Shown: piece by piece, positions 11,103 through 20,707 of the stretch
How the letters are laid out: every line of letters starts with the position of its first letter
Numbering within the stretch: the stretch's first letter is position 1
Origin: Marchantia polymorpha subsp. ruderalis
Taxonomy: Eukaryota; Streptophyta; Marchantiopsida; Marchantiales; Marchantiaceae
Assembly: GCA_037833965.1 (NCBI GenBank)
Contig: AP031352.1
Location: 12,752,501-12,816,500 of the forward strand
Direction: 5' to 3'
DNA length: 64,000 nt
Program-made: the position numbers and the translations under genes
Notes under the pieces: model-generated
What the model saw: only the letters and a program-made list of their open reading frames with translations
Told to the model about the DNA's origin: nothing
Database searches by the model: none

Positions 11103-12005
11103 ATGAGAGAGACTTGCGTGTCCTGCGGTCGGCCTCATCGCGTGTGCCTATGCTCCGTGCTTCCAAAGCACCCTCTGCGCACCGCCACCAAGATCATAAT
11201 TCTGCAGCATCCCCACGAGACTCGTCACAAGCTCGCCACTGTGCCAGTCGCTGCCCGCTGCCTCTTGGATTGCGAAGTCGTGGTTGGGCGGAAATTTCGA
11301 CCTGGGAGTTGTCACCACCTCGACGAGTGCGCTTCTTCCTCCTCGGCCGAATGTCGTACTTGCGGGCACAAGAATTCAGTGCTTCTTCTCTTCCCGACCC
11401 CAACTGCTACCGATTTGAGGGCGTGGTGTCAGTCCTCAAAAAATGCCACGCGCTCTTCAGCGTCTGAGTCCCTGGACATTGGAAACCCGCATGTCGATGG
11501 CGATGAATTGACGGAAGGGGAATCCTTGCACTCGCTTGCAGAACGGGCTTTGGAACTAGGTGGGGAAGGTCAAGGTTTAGCGCATGAGGAGGTGAGAGAT
11601 GGCAGCTGCGGTGATGGTTGCCGTGGGAGACAGAGGACCCTACTGATTGTCGATGGGACATGGCAGCATGCCAAGGAGATGGTCAAAGCCAGTGCGCCGT
11701 TCTTGGAAGATTTTGTGACGAATGTGAGCTTGCCTCATGACGTTTCTCGAGAAGGTTGGGGCATGGGCGACATGGATTCGATTTTGAGGAAGGAGCCATT
11801 CGCCGGCTGCGTCAGTACCATGGAAGCCATAGCTCGTGCTCTGGGAATTTTGGAACTCGACGGGCCTCGTATCGAGACTACTTTGCTCTCCGTTCTTCAG
11901 GAGATGGTCAATTTGCAAGCGTCCCATTTCTCGCCTTTGAAACCTCGTCCTCGTCTTGCTAAAAAGAAATTCTGCGATGGACAGGCTGACGGCCAACCAG
12001 CTTGA
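11103..12005 (+). CDS. DTW-domain protein, probable tRNA-uridine aminocarboxypropyltransferase (300 aa)
   Basis: Member of the TDD family (bacterial TapT/YfiP, human DTWD1/DTWD2), which transfers the 3-amino-3-carboxypropyl group of S-adenosylmethionine to uridine in tRNA, making acp3U. A zinc-binding N-terminus is visible: C5-x2-C8-x6-C15-x-C17 in CVSCGRPHRVCLC. It is followed by the HPHETRHKLAT block (36-46). The signature DGTW lies at 184-187 in LLIVDGTWQHAKEM. The downstream RKEP motif (229-232) and CVSTMEAIARAL (236-247) are both typical. Between the halves is an acidic, low-complexity insertion of about 65 residues (110-175), longer than I expect for this family. The gene appears intronless. 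The start follows in-frame upstream sequence without an obvious earlier conserved Met. Which tRNA position is modified cannot be told. Confidence 0.9.
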   Translation: MRETCVSCGRPHRVCLCSVLPKHPLRTATKIIILQHPHETRHKLATVPVAARCLLDCEVVVGRKFRPGSCHHLDECASSSSAECRTCGHKNSVLLLFPTPTATDLRAWCQSSKNATRSSASESLDIGNPHVDGDELTEGESLHSLAERALELGGEGQGLAHEEVRDGSCGDGCRGRQRTLLIVDGTWQHAKEMVKASAPFLEDFVTNVSLPHDVSREGWGMGDMDSILRKEPFAGCVSTMEAIARALGILELDGPRIETTLLSVLQEMVNLQASHFSPLKPRPRLAKKKFCDGQADGQPA

Positions 12006-13645
12006 CGGCGCTACCTCTGCTTCGAGAACCTTCATTCGGATGCCTCCGAGCTGCCGATCGACGCGAGGATGCATCTGGATGTCAGAATAAGACCAGAGGT
12101 CTATCACATTCATTTCTTCGAGCCATGCGTAGGGGAGATCGAACCCACTGTGTACACGATCACGGACGCCTGGAGATTTCTAGCGGAGAAGGCTCAGAGG
12201 CCAATCGTCAGCTCTGACGTTATTCTAGAGAAGATATACTTTCAAACATTTGGGCACAAATACAAAACATTTCTTCTTTCAATCTTACATTCCTCCTCGA
12301 TCTCGTCGCCGGTAGGGCAGCAAATCATGATTCCTCCCATCTGTTCGGGACGTACACTATCGCCAATGCTATCACTTTCGGGACGTGGAAAATTTCGTGA
12401 GACGCATGATGTTTACGTGTTCATGTATATGTGAATTCGACAGTTCTGTGGGACAATTGAAGGTACCAAAGCTCTCGTTCTGTACTAGATTATTTGTGGG
12501 TTGTGGAGTCTGCGACTCGTAAAAGAGGCTTCTCTTGCGACTTGCTCTCTCTACGTGGCGACGGTGTCTGGAGTAGGCATGTGGGCAGTCATAACATTTT
12601 ATTACCACTTCGTACGATCCGTGAGTGCGTTTATTTCAGTCTGATTGCAGCTTGCCCAGAAAGAGCAACTTGCGATCTGCCAGAAATTCAGGCATGTGCA
12701 ATAGTTCGTGCTACGTGTTCGGTAGCTTGACTTGAGGCGGCCTGGTTCTTCATTCAAGATTTCTTAGGAGGACGCACTCCACTTCTCTTCCTAATCAGGC
12801 ACATGCTGTGAAAACGTCGTTACGACACGACGTAGCTTTTAATAATGCGTCGTTCGCTCATACAGGACTGACAATTATCGATTTGCAACTCACGCAAATT
12901 GGAGGTTTACGAACACATCATACTCGCAAGTACGCACAAAATAATGCCAAGATGATATCTCTTATCCGATGGTTCATTACATCGGTTTTGCGAGAGATTT
13001 AAGGAAAGCGACGAGCGAAGAACGGAAAACGAAAGAAGATAGACACCTTAATTGAATTCCATCTACTTCATTCAACAAAAGGTCAATATGAACTTTCGAA
13101 ATCTGTGACAGTCAAAAGAATATGAGTATGAAGCCACATGCACACAAGCCAGATGCACGACAGAAATGATTTAACGAACGTGTCAACGACCTGACAAAAG
13201 TCAGAAACCCTCAAATACCATGCGATGGATGTTTGGAAGAGTTGAGGACGGTGACGGTACCGTAAAAGCGAGAACATGAAGAAAAGCTGAGATACTCAAC
13301 TGGATCGTCGCGGTCGACTAGCAAGCTTACAGACGATAACATGCGTAGGAGATTTGTAGAATCAAACCAAGAAATTTTCAGATTCTCAAGCAAACAAAAT
13401 CCTTGATGATGTAAATCCTTTAAGATGTAAATGGCGAACTGAGAACTTAGTTCTCATGAAAACCTGAGCTCATAGAAATACATGCCTCCACCCTTGCACG
13501 AGTGTAAAAGCCAGAGTACGGTGCCGTTCTTATTCTACACTTCTTACTATGACAGGCCCTTCGAGCCCGCTCAAACGCCTAGAAGATTCCTGATGTCCTT
13601 CTGTTAAGACAAGCAAAAAACGAACCACTCGCTCAATTGATTTCT
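12006..13645. other. Intergenic region between convergent DTW and GPX genes
   Basis: The two genes point at each other, so this stretch should hold both 3' UTRs. I see no conserved frame or repeat in it. Confidence 0.45.
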
Positions 13646-16600
13646 TCATTGCGGAGGCGCCTGCGGAGGGGCTTCGGGCAGGGGAGCAGGTGGCATTCCG
13701 ATCAACCGAACAATATCCTCCTGCAGGGTCAAGGGAACCAATTCTTTTGTGTGTGGTCACAACTCCAGCGCCCAACACAACAGTGTGTGGCCACAAAGGA
13801 TAGACCACAAGATGAAGACTGACATTGTTTCGAAAGCTGTGGATCTTACATCAGCACCTAAAGCAAAATGCCGGCTAACTTTCTTACCTAAATTGTAACA
13901 GGCCATCAACAGCAGGTTGAGGAGGGGTATCTAGCAGATTCCTTTGCTGGTTTTTCATCGCCCAAGTCAATGTGGAGATGGTCTATGCGTCAACAAATTG
14001 AGACTTGTGTGCATAATATCCGACTAGCTAAGTTCGACTTGAGGTCTACTTTGAAAAGCTTACTCAAGAGTTGAAATTTTAATGTTGATATTCTTTCGTG
14101 TCGTGGGTCAAAACTCTTGGACTAAAGATGCCATCACAGACATCGCCGGCTTCGAAAAAAAATAGTTTGAACAATTCAGGGAGGTTTCTCGACTTCGAAT
14201 CGTGCAATGCAAGGCACAATCGCTCTATCATTCTTGAAGACAGTGGGCTTGGTTCTAGATCAGATGCAATCATACAAAGTACCTAAACCTCATGTGCAGT
14301 TCAACCAAAAGTTTGTAATGTAAACAGTTCACGAGATCGTGAAGACAGAACTTCGCTGGGTGGGAACAAGAGAGATGGGCGTACCTCGATCGATTTTGGG
14401 GATGTGGTAGGAGCATATCTCTCCACGACATTCCCTTCCTGGTCAACCAAAAATTTCCCAAAGTTCCACTTGATGCTGTCACCTAGGATGCCTCCACCCT
14501 TGTTTGCCTTCAAAAACTGGTAGACGGGGGCAGTGTTTGGTCCATTCACATCGACCTGTACCCAAGATGCACACAACTCATGATCACCCTGTCCTCGGGG
14601 TCTAAAACTCGTAACTTTTATAAAGAGCAGAGTTCATCCTTCGCTGATTAGTTGTGTGGCAGAACAAGAGGCTACTGAAGGCAGAAAATGCGACTTAATA
14701 ACCACTGTCATCGAACAGGAACAAACACTTCGACTTAAGTCCACATCCATCTCAGTTCCATACGGGAAATGAACGATCAAATTACAAGTAAAGGGCTCTC
14801 AAAATGGCATTGTTCGACAAGAATTTGAGATCCGTACAAACCTTGTCAAAAATAGGGAACTCCGCTTTGAATCTGCTGCAAGCAAATTCCTTGATCTGCT
14901 CATTGGTGCCGGGTTCCTGGCCACCAAACTGGTTGCAGGGAAAAGCTAAAATTTCCAAACCTGGAGAAAATCCCCACGATAAACTGTTAGCAATTCTTCA
15001 AACCTCGACCCACTTGACTACGCAGATGACTTCGTCTAGACTACAGCCTGAGTATGTTGATCGATGAAGCTACAACCATTGACAAAAAACGGCACACCAG
15101 GACACTTCTTGACGTGGTTGCAGCCGGCGTATTGACAAAAGATTCAAATAGCGAGGATTCGAAGTTACCCTTGTCCCGAAGGCCGTTGTAGAGCCCAGTC
15201 AACTCCGTGTAGTTATCCTTGGTCAAGCCACTGAGCACAAAGCAGAAACTGTCAGTACCTTCCGGTGGCGCAATTAAGCCGTTTTCGAACTGACATGATT
15301 CCAAAGTACTAAAGTCAAACTCAGAACAGCCTCACCCATCCTGAAATAGATGCTCAACAGAAGACCTTCCTTAGGAAGAGGCAGGGATACAGCCGAAGAA
15401 GATAAAGTGAGCAAGAAAAATCGATACAAATGGTGAAAAGTTTGAGAAGATACTTACCAGGCAGAGGCAACATTCACTATGAGTAAGACCTTTCCCTTGT
15501 AAACGCTGAGATCCACATCCTCGCCCGCATTATTCTGAATAAACAAAGTTGATCAGTCTCGAGGGAATTAAAAGAAAAAGGGGACTACAAAACGCCATCC
15601 ACGAAAAATGTCGATCTGGGAATCAGAAGGCGAGACAGAGCGCTATGCCACTGTTTCATCAGTTGAGGCAAACTGTCGCCCAATTCGTGATCTACAAAGT
15701 TTATGAACCGTTCTAAATCTGTGCTTAAGACAACTTCCATGATCTCCGGCCACCACATCCCAATGGAACATGAGCCCACATGTAACCAGCAAAGAAGCTA
15801 GCTATTCAGATCTATGTACTGATGACTTTGCAGAGAGATTATTAATAATAGTAAACTGGCATTTTCTTCGAAGCAGCGATGGTGTCATAAGAGACAGTCA
15901 AAATCGTGTTGTTCCCCGAGACCATCGCTTGCATCTAAGCCCAGTTGTCAACAGGTACCTCACAATTCGGAAAGCCTCGTCACACACGAGCCGATTGCAT
16001 CAGTGTGATACGGGTCCACTGGGGAAACTGAATTATTGAGTAGACCTCTGGGCCCGACAAGAACCTGCCGACGACGCAACTTGCAAATGATGAACACGCA
16101 GGCCCGCAGAAATGACATGTTTTGAAAGAAATTCCCAAATCGTTCATCCCAGTCACTAATTCTTCTCATACAGAATCATATACACGAAGTCAATCGTACA
16201 GAAGGACATCCTAAGACCTGCGGGCTTCCAGAAACAGAACGAGCCTCAAACTTCTCGGCCGAACTCCGTGGGAAGTACTCGGAGCCGCGTTGATCACAGA
16301 AGGAAAAGGGTCTTGCTTACCTTGACGGTGAATTCATGGATGCTCTTGGCAGTAGCGGGAGCAGTAGCAGAGGAGGCGTTGGTCGTCATGGAGCGGCGAG
16401 CGGGAGCAGGAGAGGAGGAGACGGAGGGCGCGAACGCGAGTTGGAACCTCTGGCCGAAGCAGGACGAAGCGGATGCCGATGACAGGGAGCAGGACAATTC
16501 GACGGGTGCTCGGAGAGCGAACGACGAATTCACAGAGGCCGAGGTAACAGCCGCGGCAGAGGCGGATGTGAGGCAGAGCGAAGACGACAGCAGCGCGGCG

Positions 16601-16647
16601 GCCATGCAGGTGGAGGATTTCGCGAGGGGCACAATCTGAAGAGGCAT
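13646..16647 (-). CDS. Glutathione peroxidase-like protein, plastid-type, six exons (about 276 aa)
   Basis: Thiol peroxidase of the plant GPX (PHGPX-like) group that reduces H2O2 and lipid hydroperoxides, usually with thioredoxin as donor. Exons by phase and GT-AG signals: 16321-16647, 15458-15534, 15169-15230, 14842-14960, 14385-14555, 13646-13720 (831 nt). Residues 1 to about 95 are Ser/Ala-rich with few acids, a likely chloroplast transit peptide. The GPX domain follows from IHEFTVK. The catalytic set is present: C135 (VNVASACGLT; Cys, not Sec), Q170 (FGGQEPG), W225 and N226 (IKWNFGKF). The second Cys pair expected of Trx-dependent plant enzymes is C164 (FPCNQF) and C183 ([11 protein letters not shown]). 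The codon of C135 is split by intron 2. The protein ends with a Pro-rich tail ([15 protein letters not shown]). I chose the ATG at 16647; a longer open frame runs upstream, but its sequence is not transit-like. Confidence 0.93.
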
Positions 16648-17298
16648 TGTGCAGATAATCTTGCAGCGGGGAAGTGCGGAATGCAGCAAATCTGCGCGTG
16701 GACGATGAGCAAACTCCGCACAGTTCGTTAAGCCTCTAAGGTCCCGAAATTGCAGATAACACCGGCCGAGGATGAAGTACCAACCAAAACTCGAACCTCT
16801 GATTTCCCAGACTCTTTGCGTTGCTGGACTGCGGAGATCACAGACGCTTTCCACTCGGCTTCAAGAAATGGTGGGACCTGTAACAAGTGGGCGCCTCTGG
16901 TTCGCATGCTCTCGAGCGCGAGTCCAACGTCGTGGCATCGCACAAGCCACCAGCGATTCGTCCCGCGAGCCTTAGCACCTGCATAGTAACCCCAGCTGCG
17001 GTTTCCATTCCCATGATTGGGCTCCGGCGATTATTAATTAATCCACTTGCATGGAGCCTCGACGTTCGACATCTCTGTGCATGCCTTTAATCCTCCTCAA
17101 GCCGATCGAGCGGTAGCCAATATTTGCCCGATGCAGCTATTGGCACTTCTCCCACTCGAGACGTGATGGAAGATAAATCTATTTAGTACTTGCTCTTCCT
17201 TCCTCCTCGACTCCAAGGGGCCAACTGGCTACAAAGTCGAGGACAAAGCCACCTATTGTTGTGATTGTGACGAGGAATGTGTTGTAGCTATTTAATTA
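16648..17298. promoter_or_regulatory. Probable promoter region of the GPX gene
   Basis: This is the roughly 650 bases upstream of the GPX start, with no other gene. No TATA box or defined element could be called with confidence; the assignment rests on position only. Confidence 0.3.
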
Positions 17299-17483
17299 GG
17301 GAGGAGCTAGTTATCCCTCACTTAGGGCTAATTATCCCCACCCTACTATAAACTCATTTCTCAATGTTCGAACATTGTGATTTGTTGTAAAAAATTAATT
17401 AGGGAAGGGTTAGTTATCAGTCATTTAGGGCTAATAAGCAGTAGTGTGATATTAGCCCTAATTAGGGATAACTAGCCGGTCAC
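17299..17483. mobile_element. Small MITE-like element (185 bp) flanked by TTTAATTA
   Basis: The left end contains GCTAGTTATCCCTCACTTAG then GGCTAAT. The reverse complement of the right end contains GCTAGTTATCCCTAATTAGG then GCTAAT, giving imperfect inverted termini of about 35-40 bases. A further copy of the unit lies in direct orientation near 17,396-17,445. The same 8 bases, TTTAATTA, sit immediately outside both ends (17291-17298 and 17484-17491), consistent with an 8-bp target duplication as made by hAT elements. The flanks are AT-rich, so chance is possible. It has no coding capacity. Confidence 0.55.
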
Positions 17484-17499
17484 TTTAATTATTTTTCCT

Positions 17500-17829
17500 G
17501 AACTCTCGATCATACTTGTATTTTGTCTGTACTGCTCCCCTCCTCGTCGATGCTTTGCTTCGACTCGCACAACTTTTGCTCAATAAATGGGCTGGAAGGA
17601 TTTTTCTCCTTGGCAAACAATTCCTACCGGGCTCTGATACCATATAGAGAATCGTGTTATCAAGCAATCATTTCACTCATATGTATTTTTCATTGAATAA
17701 AGGCGGGTTAAATACATGTTCGGAACAGGAACGTCGGCAAGTGACCTAACGTAAATTACTGAACCTAAAACTGAAGTGCATGCTTATCCTAAGCTATCGT
17801 GCCAAGTGGCCTCAGTGCCTCCTCCTACA
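17500..17829 (-). mobile_element. Copia-type LTR retrotransposon fossil (LTR plus primer-binding site)
   Basis: Read on the minus strand, an LTR-like sequence begins near 17,829 with TGTAGGAGGAGGCACTGAGG and ends near 17,643. It is followed directly by TGGTATCAGAGC (17631-17642), the classic Ty1/copia primer-binding site complementary to initiator methionine tRNA. Only a short piece of internal DNA follows, down to about 17,500, and no gag or pol region or second LTR is seen. It is a broken, old fragment. The outer limits are approximate. Confidence 0.7.
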
Positions 17830-18157
17830 TTATCAAAGGGTTTCGGTATCTTCTCCAGCATTATCAGAGTGAGAGTATCAACAATGACACAGCAAGTTTG
17901 TTGGATGACTTGTTGACATATACTCGAGTGCATAGTTCAAGATTAGTCCGTGTGATGAATAGGAAAGAATATATATACAACTGGCAGGAAATTAAGACTC
18001 AGTTCCCGTTAGCTTATTGCAGACTTCTTTAAATTCGGCAACGGCCCCTTAAATGCCAAAACTGCCAAATTTAACGGTGCAGAGGACGCCGAAAATAAAA
18101 TTGTAAGAATGAATGAGTGTAGAGTTTATGTTGTAAAGTGTAAAGTGTGAACGGGCT

Positions 18158-19776
18158 TTGACTAAGTTGAACGCGGACACATGTCAGTTTGCCAAGATGG
18201 TGGTGTCAGTCAACAAGGTGCTTGCGAACTCAAAAACTCGCGGCCCACCGTTTCAAGCAAATCATGAAGTCGAGTATGGCCTGAAGGTGATGTCTCGAGA
18301 TGCAAACGGTGTCGTTGACAGTGTACAGTGCCAATTCTACCGTTTCCATGGCCGGTAGCAAGTTCCTGGTGCCAATCGCAAGCGTACCCAGAACATCAAA
18401 CTCTTTGCATCACCTTACCGAACAGACAACTATCAAGTCCATCACAAAGAGGCCCACGTGGTCAAGTGGATCTAGTACAAGTCAATCTCGTTCAAGGACA
18501 AGAGAGTGTTCTTCAACAAGAGTACTGAGTTCAAGGATACGTTCTACTTCTTCGATGACGCGAGCTCCACACTGATATTTATCATAAGTGAGCACATTGT
18601 CAGAATTCTGATTGGCGAGCTGTTCTTCAACTCCGAGGACGAAACGATCTTGGCCGAAACAGCGTTGAAGCTGTTTGGGCATCAGGAGAACGGCAACTTC
18701 AACGTCACGATCAATACGACGCTTAGATATCAACTCGTGATTCAGCACACGTCAGCCAGGCTGTCATCCAGGCAGACCGCCACCGTCATTCAACAACACC
18801 AAAAGTTCATCAAGAATGCAAAATTGACTAGAGTAACCGATGCTTTGGTCAGCGGCTACGTCTGTATTCTTGTTGCGGTCGCCATGCAGCATTTCAACGA
18901 TCTGATGGAAAATCCATCGATGTGGACATTCTCGTTTGTGTGCGACACAAGCACTCACATGGGTATTTCATTCATGAATCAACATCTGTGTCTGGCAATG
19001 GATGGCCTTCTCGTCAACATGCATTTGCTGGCCATTCACATGTTCGACCGACACACCGTTGTTAACCAGGTCAATCTGATCACAAAGGTCATGGACATTA
19101 TCAATTCCGGCTGGCGCGATAAGCTGATTGGACTCTCTTGAGATGGCGAGAACACCATGATAGGTTGTCGCGGTGGATTCATCACTCTGCTTGAGCAACG
19201 GGCGACGAATGATGTCATGCGCGTCTAGAGTCCTACGCACCAGATGAATCTCGTCATGAAGGCGGGGTTCGTCATGATTGACGATGGGCAATTCGTCAAG
19301 GGAACAAATCGATGGGCTCTGCAGCTGCATTGTCAGGCGAATCTAATCAACAAAATTGGCTCGGCGTGTCTGAAGCTGACCAATCGCTGGCTGCACATGT
19401 GCAACACGCTCGATTGAATGCTAGCCAAGCGCTTGCGTCTGTTGACGCACATCGAGGAGAAAAAGCTCTTTGATGCGTCTACCAAGGTGTGGTATATCGA
19501 AGCAGCGGCTGTTGCGGCAATGACGGCCGTGGTGAACGCGACGCTTACAAAGATCTAGGCAAAGGACATGATCATCTCGTAGCAGCGTAGTGAGATTGAA
19601 CATATGGTCTGTCGGCTGTGCACCCTGGTCTCCGCCAAGCTGTTGTCTGATGACCTCAACCTGGTCGGTGCATATGATGTCTTATCTCTGCGTTGGTGGC
19701 TTCCGGCGGACGCTCTGATCAACTTCATCGAGGATCAAGAATCATTCGTCTGCGACCTACTCGGTAATCTCAGTCT
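18158..19776 (+). pseudogene. hAT-like transposase pseudogene, N-terminal and core part
   Basis: Remnant of the transposase of the element above. Residues resemble a BED-like N-terminal finger and an RNase H-like core with D in CDTSTHM and D in DGENTM. Stops lie at 19139 (TGA), 19226 (TAG), 19415 (TGA), 19556 (TAG) and 19580 (TAG), with no frame change over about 1.27 kb. The stop before SPTHQMNLV sits where relatives carry Trp, so TGG to TAG by a G-to-A change is likely. The N-terminal third is split over more than one frame. It cannot make active transposase. Confidence 0.6.
19477..19776 (+). repeat. Left arm of a 300-bp inverted duplication inside the hAT element
   Basis: The 300 bases match the reverse complement of 20094-20393 with seven substitutions and no gaps by eye (about 97.7% identity). 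The arm encodes the KVWYIEAAAV to VCDLLGNLSL part of the transposase and carries two TAG stops that are also present in the other arm. Confidence 0.9.
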
Positions 19777-20266
19777 CGTGATCATGTTGGTCAATCTTGA
19801 TATTGACACGTTCGTTTACAATGTACTCTCGGCACAGTGAGAGTTGATCCTTCTCGATCTCCTCAGTCTGCTCCGCAGATCTGAACTTTGCTATATGGGC
19901 TCGGCGTGGATCGAGCATCTCGGCAACAAATATACACTGTGGCATCTTGACCAGCTCAGCCGGCATGACCTTAGGAGCAAGTGAAGCAGCAGCCTCGTTC
20001 ATGCTATCTCGTTCTGCCTGGACATCGCACATACCCTCAAGGATATGGAGGATGAATTCGCCAATTTCTCGCAGAACTTTCGGCTTGTCGCCCAGACTGA
20101 GATTACCGAGTAGGTCGCAGACGAATGATTCCTGATCCTCGATGAAGTTGATCAGAGCGTCCGCCGGAAGCCACCAACGCAGAGATAAGACATCATATGC
20201 ACCGACCAGGTTGAGGTCATCAGACAACAGCTTGGCGGAGACCATGGTGCACAGCCGACAGACCAT
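19757..20266 (-). pseudogene. Inverted C-terminal section of the hAT-like transposase
   Basis: An open minus-strand frame of 169 codons runs from the right arm through the spacer. It contains the arm sequence (LLSDDLNLVGAYDVLSLRWW) and a helical section with AEMLDPRR and EYIVNERVNIKIDQHDHE. The last 57 bases (19772-19828, minus) match 20396-20452 (plus) with about four differences, so the C-terminal piece also exists once in forward orientation. It is not a functional gene; it is open only because this part lost few codons to stops. Confidence 0.6.
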
Positions 20267-20393
20267 ATGTTCAATCTCACTACGCTGCTACGAGATGATC
20301 ATGTCCTTTGCCTAGATCTTTGTAAGCATCGCGTTCACCATGGCCGTCACTGCCGCATTAGCCGCTGCTTCGATATACCACACCTTGGTAGAC
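20094..20393 (-). repeat. Right arm of the 300-bp inverted duplication
   Basis: Reverse complement of 19477-19776 with seven mismatches and no length change. On the minus strand it continues into the 317-base spacer, which encodes the next transposase section (DKPKVLREIGEFILHIL, then AEMLDPRRAHIAKF). So the inverted segment carries arm plus downstream sequence. Confidence 0.9.
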
Positions 20394-20707
20394 TAGAGTA
20401 CATTGAAAACGAACCTGTCAAGATCAAGATTGACCAGCATGATCACGAGACTTTGTTTAACGTTGGTTGGAATGACGTCGAGGGCTGCGTAACAGATGGT
20501 TCATTCCGTTCTTTGAGACAGTTCTGCCAAAAACAGATAGATTTTTCCATATTGAAGTGGAAGAAGGACGATCGTCGGACGGATTTGACTGTCTTTGACT
20601 TGTCTGGCACTGGACGGGGTATTCCAGGCGTAACAGTTCGACCTAGTGACGCGGCATTTGGTAGACTTTGGCCAATGCCGAATTGAAGACCAGGTGGCGT
20701 GCCGAAA

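Larger units (their letters stand above)
18019..20707 (+). mobile_element. Decayed hAT-like DNA transposon with transposase remnant
   Basis: A long frame from about 18,158 to 19,776 encodes a transposase remnant of the hAT type. It has an N-terminal zinc-finger-like part (near VQCQFYRFHGR and NYQVHHKEAHVVKW), then the first acidic motif CDTSTHMG, a DRHT block, and the second motif DGENTMIG followed by THQMNLV. The 18,506-19,776 part stays in one frame but has five in-frame stops (19139, 19226, 19415, 19556, 19580). The C-terminal part is rearranged (separate entries). Candidate boundaries are a 10-base direct repeat TTAGCTTATT at 18009-18018 and 20708-20717, and inverted AATTCGGCANNGGCC motifs near both ends. 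hAT assignment rests on these two motifs and layout and is moderately sure; the ends are less sure. Confidence 0.6.

Noticed and set aside
15458-15534. Possible selenocysteine GPX
   Set aside because: The active-site codon joins as TGT (Cys) across the intron; no TGA is involved.
18019-20707. Viral or giant-virus origin for the 18-20.7 kb block
   Set aside because: The acidic motifs, THQMNLV block and candidate terminal repeats fit a hAT-like transposon; no capsid, polymerase or envelope-like region is present.
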